From positions 682,001 to 746,000 of the forward strand of contig NZ_OZ251603.1 of NCBI RefSeq assembly GCF_965243865.1: 64,000 bases of DNA, in the 5' to 3' direction. The notes under the pieces are model-generated. The model saw nothing but the letters and a program-made list of their open reading frames with translations. It had not been told where the DNA came from and did not search any database. Positions 37,047 to 46,076 of this stretch are shown piece after piece (the first letter of the stretch is position 1; every line of letters begins with the position of its first letter). This DNA is from Hyphomicrobium_A sp965243865 (GTDB lineage: Bacteria; Pseudomonadota; Alphaproteobacteria; Rhizobiales; Hyphomicrobiaceae). Made by a program: the position numbers and the translations under genes.

Positions 37047-38306
37047 ATGAGTTCGCGATCCGCTGCATTGCGCAGCAATGGCGTCGAGTCATTCGAAACG
37101 TACCCGGCCGAGCAGCCGGTCGCGGCCTGCACCACCGGCGTGGGCGCGCCGGACGACGACGTCGAAGTATCGATCATCTCTACCCGAACGGACTTTGCAG
37201 CGCTCGAGTCGGACTGGAACGCCCTCTTTGAGCGCGCCGCCCAAGGTTCGCACGCATTCCAGAGCTTCGAGTGGTGCGCGCACTGGTGCGATCACTACCT
37301 CGACAGCAGCAGCACCGCCCAGCGCCTCGCCATCGTCACCGCGCGGTCAAATGGCCGTCTCGTGCTTGTCTGGCCGCTCGTCGTGGAACGCCTGACCGCC
37401 GGCATCGCCGCACTGACGGCCCTCGGTGACCCCGTCAGCCAATACAGCGACGCTGTGATCGAGACCTCGCCTGATGCGCAGCGTTGGCTGCTGCAGGCAT
37501 GGCGAACAGTCAGCGCAATTTTGCGGCCCGACCTTCTCTGGATGCCGCGCGTGCGCGAGGACGCGGCGCTCACGCCGTTGCTCAAGGGCCTTGGTGCGAT
37601 CCCAACGCAGCGGCTCGAAGCTCCCTACATCGATCTGCGCGCCATCGATGAGCCCGAAGCATTCATGCAGCGCTTCTCGGCTCACGCGCGCAAGAAATTC
37701 CGCGCCGCCACGCGCCGATTGGGTAGCACTGGCCCCGTGGTCCACGAAACCCTCGATGGTGGGCCCGCCGCCGCCGTCGTCGCACCCGCAGTCATCGACA
37801 TGAAGCGGCGTCAGCTGATCGAGCGCGCACTTCCTTCGCCCGCCTTCGCCGACTACAAATTGGATTCCTTCTTCGCCGACGTCGCACGCGCCAGCAACGG
37901 GCCGGCCGCAACACGCGTGTTCACGCTCCGCGCCGGCGAGGAACTCGCTGCAGCCAATATCGTAGTCGCCTGCAAGGATCGCATGCTCGGCCACGTGTTC
38001 GCTTTCGACACGCGCTTTGCCAAGGAAAACGTCGGCACGCTCCTGCTGCATGAGATGGTGAAGCAGGCTGTGACCACGGGCTGCGTGACGTTCGATCTCC
38101 TGGCGCCCGCTGATGAATATAAGCTCCGCTGCGCTGACGGCACACACGCCGTAACCAGCTGGGCGCTGCCGCTATCCGCAAAGGGCGCAGCCTTTACGCA
38201 CGTCTATCTGCGATTTGCCCGGCCCACGCTCAAGCGCGCGATCGAGGCGCTGCCGCAGCGCCTCCGCCATAGGCTTGTGCGTTGGTACTACAGGCGCGCT
38301 AGCTGA
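37047..38306 (+). CDS. CelD/BcsL-family GNAT acetyltransferase
   Basis: A 419-residue protein; AGGA precedes the ATG at 37047. It contains two related GNAT-like halves: the first has SDWNALFERAAQGSHAFQSF and WCDHYLD, and the second has FRAATRRLGSTGPVVHE and, near the end, LLLHEMVKQAVTTGCVTFDL. This is the Acetyltransf_6 pattern of the CelD/BcsL group, linked in some bacteria to exopolysaccharide modification. The acyl acceptor here is unknown. A consensus sigma-54 promoter precedes it. Its 3' end overlaps the convergent ferredoxin reductase gene by 8 bases. Confidence 0.8.
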   Translation: MSSRSAALRSNGVESFETYPAEQPVAACTTGVGAPDDDVEVSIISTRTDFAALESDWNALFERAAQGSHAFQSFEWCAHWCDHYLDSSSTAQRLAIVTARSNGRLVLVWPLVVERLTAGIAALTALGDPVSQYSDAVIETSPDAQRWLLQAWRTVSAILRPDLLWMPRVREDAALTPLLKGLGAIPTQRLEAPYIDLRAIDEPEAFMQRFSAHARKKFRAATRRLGSTGPVVHETLDGGPAAAVVAPAVIDMKRRQLIERALPSPAFADYKLDSFFADVARASNGPAATRVFTLRAGEELAAANIVVACKDRMLGHVFAFDTRFAKENVGTLLLHEMVKQAVTTGCVTFDLLAPADEYKLRCADGTHAVTSWALPLSAKGAAFTHVYLRFARPTLKRAIEALPQRLRHRLVRWYYRRAS

Positions 38307-39351
38307 CGCCCAGCTTCTTCTGCAGGCTCGACGACGAGGTGGTGTACTGGAACATCACCTTCTTGCCTGGAAAGACGTATCTCGCCGCCTGCTGCGCCAT
38401 CAGCGCAACCTCGTGGAAGCCGGAAAGAATGAGCTTCAGCTTGCCCGGATAGGTGTTGATGTCACCGACCGCGAAGATGCCCTTCTCGCTGGTCTCGAAC
38501 TTCTCCGTGTCGACCGGAATGAGGTTCTCGTGCAGCGCAAGGCCCCAGTTCGCAACGGGCCCGAGCTTCATCGTCAGACCGAAGAACGGCAGCATCACAT
38601 CGACGTCGATGCGCTCCTCGCCATCCTTCGTCTTGATGGTTGCGCCTTCGAGCTTGTCGCCGCTCCCCTGCAGCGCACTCACCTGACCGATCATCAGCCG
38701 CACGTCGCCAGTCTCGACCAATTCGCGCATCTTCGAGACAGAGTGCGGAGCCGCGCGGAAATCATCGCGCCGGTGCAGCAGCGTCAGGCTCTTGGCGATC
38801 GGCTGCAGATTGAGCGTCCAGTCGAGCGCGGAATCGCCGCCGCCCACAATCAGCACCGCCTTGTCCCGCAGCGTTTCCATGCGCCGCACGGAGTAGAGCA
38901 CCGAGCTGCCTTCGAAGGCTTCGATGCCCTCCAGCGGCGGCCGCTTCGGCGTGAACGACCCGCCACCGGCCGCAATGACGACCACCTTGGCGATGAACTC
39001 GGTGCCCGCGTCCGTCTTCAGCCGGAAACGCTCATCGGGAAGCCGCTCCAGGACATCGACCCGCTCGCCGAAGTGGAATGTCGGCCCGAACGGCTCGATC
39101 TGCTGCATCAGCCGGTCGACAAGCTCCTGCCCGCTCACCGAAGGCAGCGCCGGGATGTCGTAGATCGGTTTTTCCGGATAGAGCTCGGCGCACTGCCCGC
39201 CGGGCTTATCGAGAATGTCGATTACGTGCGCCTTCACATCGAGCAGACCCAGCTCGAACACGGCGAACAGGCCAACCGGCCCCGCGCCAATGATGACGGC
39301 ATCGGTTTCGATCGGCCCCGTTGGCTCGACCACGTTTCCATCCAGGCTCAT
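38299..39351 (-). CDS. Ferredoxin--NADP+ reductase, thioredoxin-reductase-like (YumC type)
   Basis: A 350-residue flavoprotein. The FAD-binding motif is VIIGAGPVGLFAVFELGLL with GGQCAELYP, and the NADPH-binding motif is VLIVGGGDSALDW. It has no CxxC redox pair, which separates it from thioredoxin reductase and places it with YumC-type ferredoxin reductases. The C-terminal FAD segment is KGIFAVGDINTYPGKL. A [2Fe-2S] ferredoxin gene lies 20 bases upstream, so the two probably form an electron-transfer pair. AGAGGGG precedes the ATG. Confidence 0.88.
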   Translation of the reverse strand: MSLDGNVVEPTGPIETDAVIIGAGPVGLFAVFELGLLDVKAHVIDILDKPGGQCAELYPEKPIYDIPALPSVSGQELVDRLMQQIEPFGPTFHFGERVDVLERLPDERFRLKTDAGTEFIAKVVVIAAGGGSFTPKRPPLEGIEAFEGSSVLYSVRRMETLRDKAVLIVGGGDSALDWTLNLQPIAKSLTLLHRRDDFRAAPHSVSKMRELVETGDVRLMIGQVSALQGSGDKLEGATIKTKDGEERIDVDVMLPFFGLTMKLGPVANWGLALHENLIPVDTEKFETSEKGIFAVGDINTYPGKLKLILSGFHEVALMAQQAARYVFPGKKVMFQYTTSSSSLQKKLGVS

Positions 39352-39371
39352 CGCGGACCCCTCTTAAGGTC

Positions 39372-39692
39372 TCAGAACTGCTTCGCCGGCACGCGCACGA
39401 CAAGTCCGTCGAGATCTGGCGTCAGCTTGATCTGGCAGCTCAGTCGGCTGGATTCGCGAACGTCGAAGGCGAAATCCAGCATGTCCTCCTCCATCTGCGA
39501 AGGAGTGCCGGTCTTCTCGCGCCATGCATCATCCACATAGACGTGGCATGTCGCGCAGGCGCATGCACCGCCGCACTCGGCATCTATGCCGGGCACGTCG
39601 TTCAATTTTGCCGATTCCATGAGCGTAACGCCCGGTTCCGCCTCGACCACCTGCTCGGCTCCGTCGGGCTGGATGAAAGTGATCTTTACCAT
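39372..39692 (-). CDS. Adrenodoxin-type [2Fe-2S] ferredoxin
   Basis: A 106-residue protein. The cluster ligands are visible in ECGGACACATCHVYV (Cys-x5-Cys-x2-Cys, plus an extra Cys inside the loop) and in SRLSCQIKLTPDLDGLVV (fourth Cys). The N-terminal strand is MVKITFIQPDGAEQVVEAE. It carries one electron at a time and is the likely partner of the downstream reductase. No cytochrome P450 or Fe-S assembly gene is adjacent. Confidence 0.9.
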   Translation of the reverse strand: MVKITFIQPDGAEQVVEAEPGVTLMESAKLNDVPGIDAECGGACACATCHVYVDDAWREKTGTPSQMEEDMLDFAFDVRESSRLSCQIKLTPDLDGLVVRVPAKQF

Positions 39693-39847
39693 TGTTGTGG
39701 CGTGGAACTCCGAATGGCGGCCCCGGCATCGATAGAGCCGGACAAGAATCCGCCTGGGCGGCGGTTAATTTGACCGCACCAATAGTCGGCAAGGCTGGTG
39801 AATTCAAGCGTGCGACGGTCGCGGCCGCACCCGACGAAGGTCAGAAA

Positions 39848-40237
39848 TCAGGCCGGGGGCGCGAGAGAGGCTATGTATTCCTGCACAGCATCCGCGGCAG
39901 CCTCCAACCGCTCGATGACATGCCCGCGCGCGGCAGCGTCCGGCATGGGCCGAAGACGCTCCGCATTCTCGGCGATGGTGGCGAGCGACCAGGCGCCGAC
40001 CGCTCGGGCCGAGCCCTTGAGCGTATGAGCGGCTATCCCCCAGGCCTTCTCCGTATCGGCCTGCTTCAGCGCCGTTATGGTGATTGGCAGCTGGCCCGAG
40101 AACAGGCCGAGGATTTCCAGCTCTAGCGCCTCATCTCCCATGGTGAAGCGCCTCAGGTGCGCAAGGTCCACGGGAGCCTCCACGCGCTTCGGCGCGAAGT
40201 CGGAGCTGAATGCGGTCGCTGAATTGACCATTGCCAT
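39848..40237 (-). CDS. Histidine phosphotransfer (Hpt) domain protein
   Basis: A 129-residue soluble protein made of one Hpt four-helix bundle. The phosphorylatable His is in AAHTLKGSARAVGAWSLA. ATG 40237 or 40231 may be the start. It passes phosphate between a hybrid kinase and a response regulator; which ones is not shown here, though CckA lies elsewhere in the window. It is divergent from the growth-pole-ring-like gene, a neighbourhood I recall from other Hyphomicrobiales. Confidence 0.85.
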   Translation of the reverse strand: MAMVNSATAFSSDFAPKRVEAPVDLAHLRRFTMGDEALELEILGLFSGQLPITITALKQADTEKAWGIAAHTLKGSARAVGAWSLATIAENAERLRPMPDAAARGHVIERLEAAADAVQEYIASLAPPA

Positions 40238-40561
40238 TGCCTAAACGGCTTCCCTGCCACGCAAAACGACGACCGAGCGTCACACACAGCTTATAAGTGC
40301 CGGTAAATTGCGCCGCTTCAACTTGATCATTAACCTTCGAGCGAATCGCACGCTGTGGGTGCGCCGGAATCGGCAGGCGGAACACACCTTTCTTTCGCCC
40401 CAAAATCCGGCCAAGCGTTGTAGCGACGGGTGGAATGGCTTTTCTGTTGCGGCCGCAGGGGTTGGCTCCCGAGGGATGGAGCCGAGTGCCGCTCTGAAAC
40501 TGCCTGCCGACTCCCGTCGAACGCGTGCTCTTTTGAACCGGGGTGAGGAGACGCGTCAGGC
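40238..40561. other. Divergent promoter region between Hpt and pole-ring-like genes
   Basis: These 324 bases contain the start signals of two divergent genes and one TTAACC half-site (40331-40336) of the CtrA type. No full box, terminator or coding frame is supported. Confidence 0.4.
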
Positions 40562-43369
40562 ATGGACGGGGCGATGGCGCAGGACAAGAACACGCTCGAC
40601 GAGCATGAGGAAGATGCCCGTTCGGAGCCATCTTTGTTGCTACCCGCAGAAGGATCCGCGTCCTCTTCGGCCACCGGCCGGTACGAGCCTTCATTCGGTC
40701 AGACCCCGCCCCCGATCCAGCTTCTTCCGCCGCCTCTTCCGGGCAGTGCCGCCCCCCGCACCGATTTCATTCCCCAAAGCGCGCCGCCGGCAGCGCCGCC
40801 GCAGTTGCCGCCGGAGGAGAAGTCGCTGCTGGAGCATCCGGCTTCCTCCGAAGACGACGAGGATAGCCCCGAACCCGGCCCAGGCGCACCGCGTCGCCGC
40901 ATGGCCCGCCGCCGTCCCGCCGGTCCTTCGCGCAATCGCATCGCTGCCAACGACGACGGCCCCTCGATCGGCGGTCTCATCTTCGCGCTCCAGCAGAAGC
41001 CGTCCAACGCGCCGTTCAAATTCGCCGCCATCGCCAGCGGCATCTGGGGCGTGCTCGGCTCCGCATTCGCGATTGCCTCGATCATCACCGACACCAGTGG
41101 CGTCAGCACGCTCGAACTGCTGACGCGCCCTACCGCATTCCTCACGCTTGCTGCGATCATCGTACCCATCGGCCTGCTCTGGCTCATGGCGCTGCTCGCT
41201 TGGCGCACCGAGGAGCTGCGTCTGCGCTCCTCCACCATGACCGAGGTTGCCATCCGTCTCGCCGAGCCCGACCGGCTCGCCGAGCAGAATGCAGCTTCCC
41301 TCGGTCAGGCCGTGCGCCGGCAAGTCGGCTTCATGAACGACGCCGTCTCGCGTGCCCTCGGCCGCGCCGGCGAGCTGGAGGCCATGGTCCACAACGAGGT
41401 CTCGGTGCTCGAGCGCTCCTACGAGGAGAACGAGCGCAAGATCCGCGGATTGATCTCCGAGCTGTCGGGCGAGCGCCACGCGCTCGTCAACACGTCCGAT
41501 CGCGTCACCGAAAGCCTGATGCGCCTCGGCAGCGAGATCCCCACCCTCATCGAAAAGCTGTCCGAACAGCAGGTCAAGCTGGCGCAGGTCATCGAAGGCG
41601 CCGGTGAGAACCTCACCATGCTCGAGTCTTCGCTCGCCACCAGCGTCGGCAGTCTCGAAACATCGGTCGGCAATCGCACAGAGCAGTTGCAGACCGTCCT
41701 GCATGACTACACCGCCGCCCTCGCCGATGCACTCGGCAGCCGCACCGAAGAGCTGCAGACGACCTTCGACAGCCAGCTCCTGCAGCTCGACTCCTCGCTC
41801 GCCAACCGCACCGAGAACCTGCAAACCGTCTTCGAGGAATACGCCCGCGCCCTCGATGCCGCGCTCGCCAATCGCGCCCAGGCCCTCGATTATCAGCTCG
41901 TCGAGCGCACCCGCTCGCTGGACGAAGCCTTCGGCGAACGCCTGCGCATGTTCGATGAATCCATCATGCGCTCGACGCAGGCCATCGATTCCGCTGTCGT
42001 GGACAAGACCCAGGCGCTCACCAGCGCGCTCGACGCACATGCCATCAGCTTCCGCGAAACCATCGGCAAGCAGGCGACCGACCTCGACGAAGCGCTCATG
42101 CACGGCATCAACTCGGTGCGCCGCGCGTCCGAGAACATTTCGCGCCAGTCCATCAAAGCCATGGAAGGCCTCGCCAACCAGTCCGAGCTTCTGAAGAGCA
42201 TCTCGGAGAACCTGCTCGGTCAGATCGGCGGCATCACTGGTCGTTTCGAGAACCAGGGCCAGCAGATCATGAAGGCGGCCAATGCGCTCGAAACGGTCAA
42301 CTTCAAGATCGACAAGACGCTGCAGACGCGCCACGCCGAGCTGAACGATACCCTTGACCGGCTGTCCGGCAAGGCCGACGAGTTCTCCAACTTCGTCGGC
42401 GATTACTCCACCACGATCGTCGGTTCGCTCACCGATGCCGACCAGCGCGCCCGCAACGAGCTGGAGCGCATGCGCGCCTCGGCCGCCGCTGAGAGCGAGC
42501 GCACCCTCGAGGATCTGCGCAGCCGCCTCAACGTGGTGTCCTCGGCCGTCACCAGCGAGCTGGGCACGCTCACCAACCGCTTTACCGAGACGTCCGAGGA
42601 GATGCGCCAGCAGGCGACGCGCACCGCCGCTGAGATCACCGCCGAGCAGCAGCGTCTGCGCAGCGATATGGAGCGCCTGCCGGTCACCGCGCAGGAAAGC
42701 TCCGAAGGCATGCGCCGCGCCCTGCAGGATCAGATCAAGGCGCTCGACCAGTTGTCCCAGCTCGCCGCACGCACTGCGACGCAGCGCGACGTCGTGCCCC
42801 CGCCGCCGCTCCACGCCGAGACGGTTCAGCCGGCGCCCCAAGCCCCGCGCCGCTCGTCGCATGAGCAGGCCCGCTCGATTACCTCTCTCTCCTCGACCAT
42901 CGCCCAGGAGCTCGGCAACCGTCAGCGCCAGCGCGCTCCGGCCGCCGATGTCCGCGAGGGCTGGTCGCTTGGAGATCTCCTCGCACGTGCCTCTCGCGAC
43001 GAGGAAGCGCAGGCCGCCGCACACAATGCGCCGCCCGCATTCAACCTCGATCTCGAAGCCATCGCCCGCGCGCTCGACCCGGCAACCGCCGCCGCCATCT
43101 GGTCACGCATCCGCTCCGGCCAGCGCGGCGTCATGGTGCGCAGCATCTACGGCAACGAAGGTCGTATGCTGTTCGACGACGTCGCCCATCGCTGCCGCAC
43201 CGACGGCGACCTGCTGAACGCGGTCAACCGCTACTTGTCCGATTTCGAGCGCATCGTCGGCGAGTCGGATCAGCGCGATCCGAGCGGCCGCCTCTCCCAG
43301 GGTCAGCTCGTTTCCGACACCGGCCGCGTCTACCTGTTCCTCGCCCACGCCGCCGGCCGCCTCGGCTGA
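40562..43369 (+). CDS. Growth-pole-ring-like membrane protein with apolipoprotein-type 22-mer repeats
   Basis: A 935-residue protein. Residues 1-130 are Pro/Glu/Arg-rich and disordered; two membrane helices lie at about 153-176 and 189-213. A long helical part follows, with seven consecutive 22-residue repeats (372-525; units such as RTEELQTTFDSQLLQLDSSL). The C-terminal about 115 residues form a compact domain beginning FNLDLEAIARALDPATAAAI and containing SIYGNEGRMLFDDV. This layout matches GPR-type scaffold proteins of Hyphomicrobiales, which form a ring at the growing pole in Agrobacterium, but that protein is over 2000 residues. The role in polar growth is inferred. Confidence 0.6.
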   Translation: MDGAMAQDKNTLDEHEEDARSEPSLLLPAEGSASSSATGRYEPSFGQTPPPIQLLPPPLPGSAAPRTDFIPQSAPPAAPPQLPPEEKSLLEHPASSEDDEDSPEPGPGAPRRRMARRRPAGPSRNRIAANDDGPSIGGLIFALQQKPSNAPFKFAAIASGIWGVLGSAFAIASIITDTSGVSTLELLTRPTAFLTLAAIIVPIGLLWLMALLAWRTEELRLRSSTMTEVAIRLAEPDRLAEQNAASLGQAVRRQVGFMNDAVSRALGRAGELEAMVHNEVSVLERSYEENERKIRGLISELSGERHALVNTSDRVTESLMRLGSEIPTLIEKLSEQQVKLAQVIEGAGENLTMLESSLATSVGSLETSVGNRTEQLQTVLHDYTAALADALGSRTEELQTTFDSQLLQLDSSLANRTENLQTVFEEYARALDAALANRAQALDYQLVERTRSLDEAFGERLRMFDESIMRSTQAIDSAVVDKTQALTSALDAHAISFRETIGKQATDLDEALMHGINSVRRASENISRQSIKAMEGLANQSELLKSISENLLGQIGGITGRFENQGQQIMKAANALETVNFKIDKTLQTRHAELNDTLDRLSGKADEFSNFVGDYSTTIVGSLTDADQRARNELERMRASAAAESERTLEDLRSRLNVVSSAVTSELGTLTNRFTETSEEMRQQATRTAAEITAEQQRLRSDMERLPVTAQESSEGMRRALQDQIKALDQLSQLAARTATQRDVVPPPPLHAETVQPAPQAPRRSSHEQARSITSLSSTIAQELGNRQRQRAPAADVREGWSLGDLLARASRDEEAQAAAHNAPPAFNLDLEAIARALDPATAAAIWSRIRSGQRGVMVRSIYGNEGRMLFDDVAHRCRTDGDLLNAVNRYLSDFERIVGESDQRDPSGRLSQGQLVSDTGRVYLFLAHAAGRLG
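41675..42136 (+). repeat. Seven 22-codon repeats in the pole-ring-like gene
   Basis: The translated units begin RTEQLQTV, RTEELQTT, RTENLQTV, RAQALDYQ, RLRMFDES, KTQALTSA and QATDLDEA, each exactly 22 residues. The pattern is that of apolipoprotein A1/A4/E amphipathic helices. DNA identity among units is limited, so the repeat is seen at the protein level. Confidence 0.8.
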
Positions 43370-43376
43370 AATCGGC

Positions 43377-44366
43377 ATGGCCGGATCTGATACGCTCGCT
43401 CACCTGATCGAAGCCCGCGCCGAAGCTTGGCCACTCGCCAAGCCGTTCGTCATTGCCCGCGGCGCCAAGACCGAAGCCCACGTGATCGTCGCCGAAGTCA
43501 CCGCGGCTGGCCACAAGGGCATCGGCGAGGCGGTGCCCTACGCCCGCTACGGCGAAACCGTAGACGCCTCTGTCGCCGCACTCAAACGTGTAGCCAGCCC
43601 ACTGACCCGCACGAAACTGACGGAGCTCCTACCGCCGGGGGCCGCCCGCAACGCGCTGGATTGTGCCCTCTGGGATCTCGAAGCCAAGCTCGCCCATAAG
43701 CGCGCCTGGCAGCTGGCCGGCCTCCCCGCGCCGCAACCGGCCATCACCTGTTACACGCTGAGCCTTGGCGACCCGGACCAGATGGCCGCCGATGCCAGAG
43801 CGGTCCCCCACCTCAAATTGCTCAAGCTGAAACTCGGCGGCGCCGGTGATGACGCCCGTATGGCAGCCGTGCGCGCAGCGCGCCCCGACGCGCGCATTGT
43901 CGCCGACGCCAACGAGGCCTGGCATCCCGACCAGCTCGCAGCGTTCCTCGCCGCCGCCAAGGCCGCCGATGTCGAACTGATCGAGCAGCCACTGCCGGCG
44001 GGAGCAGATGAGGCCCTGGCCCACATCGACCGCGTGGTCCCCGTATGCGCCGACGAAAGCGCCCACACCAGCGCCGACCTTCCCGGCCTCAAGTCCCGCT
44101 ACGACGCGGTCAACATCAAGCTCGACAAGACTGGCGGCCTCACCGAGGCCCTCATCATGGCCAAGGCCGCCAAGGCGCAGGGCTTCCGCATCATGATCGG
44201 CTCGATGGTAGCGACCTCACTCGCCGCCGCTCCGGCCATGCTGCTGGCCGGCTACGCAGACTGGGTCGATCTCGACGGCCCCCTGCTCCTCGCCCGCGAC
44301 CGCACGCCGCCTCTCGCCATCAAGGACGGCTGGATCAGCCCGCCTGAGCCGGAGTTGTGGGGCTAG
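43377..44366 (+). CDS. Dipeptide epimerase (L-Ala-D/L-Glu epimerase type)
   Basis: A 329-residue enolase-superfamily enzyme. Catalytic features are KLKLGG (KxK, second Lys as base), the metal ligands in VADANEAW, IEQPLP and CADES, and KLDKTGG with the second catalytic Lys. These match dipeptide epimerases such as YcjG, which recycle murein peptides by turning L-Ala-D-Glu into L-Ala-L-Glu. The exact dipeptide is not certain. It begins 7 bases after the preceding gene and probably shares its transcript. Confidence 0.85.
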   Translation: MAGSDTLAHLIEARAEAWPLAKPFVIARGAKTEAHVIVAEVTAAGHKGIGEAVPYARYGETVDASVAALKRVASPLTRTKLTELLPPGAARNALDCALWDLEAKLAHKRAWQLAGLPAPQPAITCYTLSLGDPDQMAADARAVPHLKLLKLKLGGAGDDARMAAVRAARPDARIVADANEAWHPDQLAAFLAAAKAADVELIEQPLPAGADEALAHIDRVVPVCADESAHTSADLPGLKSRYDAVNIKLDKTGGLTEALIMAKAAKAQGFRIMIGSMVATSLAAAPAMLLAGYADWVDLDGPLLLARDRTPPLAIKDGWISPPEPELWG

Positions 44367-44385
44367 CAACGTTCCGATTGAGGTC

Positions 44386-44535
44386 GAAGCCCCCTCACCC
44401 GAAGCTCATTTGCATTCGCTTCGGCCTCTCCCCGCCGGGGAGAGGCTAAGAGCCTGGAAACCAGCGTGACTTAACCTCTCCCTGGAGGGAGAGGTCGGAC
44501 GCGATCGACAGATCGCGTCCGGGTGAGGGGCTTCC
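44386..44535. repeat. Palindromic intergenic repeat element (MITE/REP-like)
   Basis: GAAGCCCCCTCACCCG (44386-44401) and CGGGTGAGGGGCTTC (44520-44534) are inverted repeats at the ends, differing by one base. Inside are three perfect hairpins: CCTCTCCCC/GGGGAGAGG (44425-44445), CCTCTCCC/GGGAGAGG (44475-44494) and GGACGCGATC/GATCGCGTCC (44497-44520). Elements of this type are scattered through many Hyphomicrobiales genomes. It lies between two convergent genes. Confidence 0.7.
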
Positions 44536-44537
44536 GG

Positions 44538-45788
44538 CTAGCTCTGAAAGGCTCTGGAGTCCGCAGCCTCGCCGCCCTCGCCCCATAGAGGTTCCCCATC
44601 CCAACGCCGCGCCGCCAAGACGGCCGCAGCGCACCCGGCTATCGCCACGATCGTCGGCACGAGGAACACCAAGCCACCGATACGGCCATAGAGGGCTCCC
44701 GAGATGAGCCCAACCACGCCGACCATCAACCCCGCCGCAATCGTCGAATAAAGCGCCTGCGCGCTGCCCATCCCCGCATGCGGCACAGCCCGGCTGATGA
44801 ACAAAATCGCCCCCAGGTGAGCAGCGCCATAGGTGAGCGCATGCAGCGCCTGCAGCGGCACCAGCAGCTCCAGTGGCGGATCTAGCGCCATTGCCCCCCA
44901 GCGCACCACCGACGCAACCGCCCCCGCGACGATGAGTTGGAGGGGGCTGAACCGCCGCACGATCGGCGCGGAGTACGCGAAAAGCAGCACCTCGGCGAAC
45001 ACGCCGATCGCCCACAGCGTACCCACCCACACCGCAGGCAGCCCCTGCGACTGCCAATAGAGAGCCCCGAAGGTGTAGAACGTAGCGTGTGCCCCGTGCG
45101 TGCAGCCGATCGCGATCAGAAACAGCAAAAACACCGGCGAGCCGATCAGCCGTGCCACCGACGACGACCGCCAGGCGAACCGGCCCGGAACGTTACCCGT
45201 CGCTCCCTCGTCGCCTCGCGGCAGATAATGCGCGGCAGAAACGGTCAGCAGCACAGCAAAGCCGATCAACCACAGCGCGACCCCGCCCCCCGACGCCTCG
45301 ATGGCGAGACCTCCGGCAAAGTTGGCGATGATGAAGGTTACCGACCCCCACAGCCGCATCCGCCCATAATCGAGCCCTTCGCGGCGCACCCCGCGCACCG
45401 CCATGGTCTCGACCAGCGGCAGCATCGTCCCGTTGCACATCAGGAAGGCCACACCGAGCACCAGGATCGGCCCGTAGCCCGCTGCCATCGAAAGCCCGAG
45501 CACCATGGCCATCGCCATCCACGCCAGCACCACCACCACGCGGCGATAGTCGCCGAGCCGGTCGGCCAGCATGCCCACGCCCGGCGTCACGAGCACGCGC
45601 AAAAACAGCGGCGCTGCGGTGACCGTCGATATCTCCAGCGGGTCGAGACCGCGCGTATGCAGCCAGACGGGAAAGTAGGGGACCACGACACCGTACGTGA
45701 GGAACAGCGCGCCGAAGAACGACGCGATCCTGAGCCCCGTGGGCCCCGCGGTCGCTCCGCCACCGAGAAGATAGTAAAGCGCGCGCAT
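44538..45788 (-). CDS. MFS transporter (MFS_1-like / HcaT-like)
   Basis: A 416-residue protein with 12 predicted membrane helices. It begins MRALYYLLGGGATAGPTGLR, and the first cytosolic loop region reads RGLDPLEISTVTAAPLFLRV followed by GMLADRLGDYRRVV, the motif A-like loop of the major facilitator superfamily. The best fit is the subgroup that includes the 3-phenylpropionate transporter HcaT; the substrate is unknown. AGGGAACGC precedes the ATG. A palindromic repeat directly follows the stop. Confidence 0.8.
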   Translation of the reverse strand: MRALYYLLGGGATAGPTGLRIASFFGALFLTYGVVVPYFPVWLHTRGLDPLEISTVTAAPLFLRVLVTPGVGMLADRLGDYRRVVVVLAWMAMAMVLGLSMAAGYGPILVLGVAFLMCNGTMLPLVETMAVRGVRREGLDYGRMRLWGSVTFIIANFAGGLAIEASGGGVALWLIGFAVLLTVSAAHYLPRGDEGATGNVPGRFAWRSSSVARLIGSPVFLLFLIAIGCTHGAHATFYTFGALYWQSQGLPAVWVGTLWAIGVFAEVLLFAYSAPIVRRFSPLQLIVAGAVASVVRWGAMALDPPLELLVPLQALHALTYGAAHLGAILFISRAVPHAGMGSAQALYSTIAAGLMVGVVGLISGALYGRIGGLVFLVPTIVAIAGCAAAVLAARRWDGEPLWGEGGEAADSRAFQS

Positions 45789-45873
45789 GCGTTCCCTGGG
45801 CGCCCAGTTGATCGACGCTTCTTGGAACTCTTCTAGTTGAGCAGCAATCGCGCGACTACGCTTGCTTCAGCGC

Positions 45874-45908
45874 AAAAAGAAACCGGTCCGGAAAGGTCCG
45901 GACCGGTT
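45874..45908 (-). terminator. Intrinsic terminator downstream of thiD
   Basis: AACCGGTCCGG (45881-45891) and CCGGACCGGTT (45898-45908) form an 11-base stem with a 6-base loop. On the minus strand it is followed by TTTCTTTTT. It lies 168 bases after the thiD stop, with no gene in between. Confidence 0.75.
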
Positions 45909-46076
45909 CTTCAGCCAAGTCGGGCAGGCGCCCCTAATCGCCAACCCGACGCTCCCCCCGGAGCTCGAAAACGACGCCGCAGCATCGCGTTGCCCAAATT
46001 TGTTACAGAAGCCTGAGCTGCCTGCAAGGGGTCAGAACAATATTCAGCTAACGACGATGCAGTAGCGCCACAGCAT

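Noticed and set aside
38215..39540. A 441-codon frame on the plus strand
   Set aside because: It is antisense to the ferredoxin reductase and is Arg/His-rich with no motif.
40691..43024. A 777-codon frame on the minus strand
   Set aside because: It is antisense to the pole-ring-like gene; its Gly/Arg/Leu-rich product reflects GC-rich codons.
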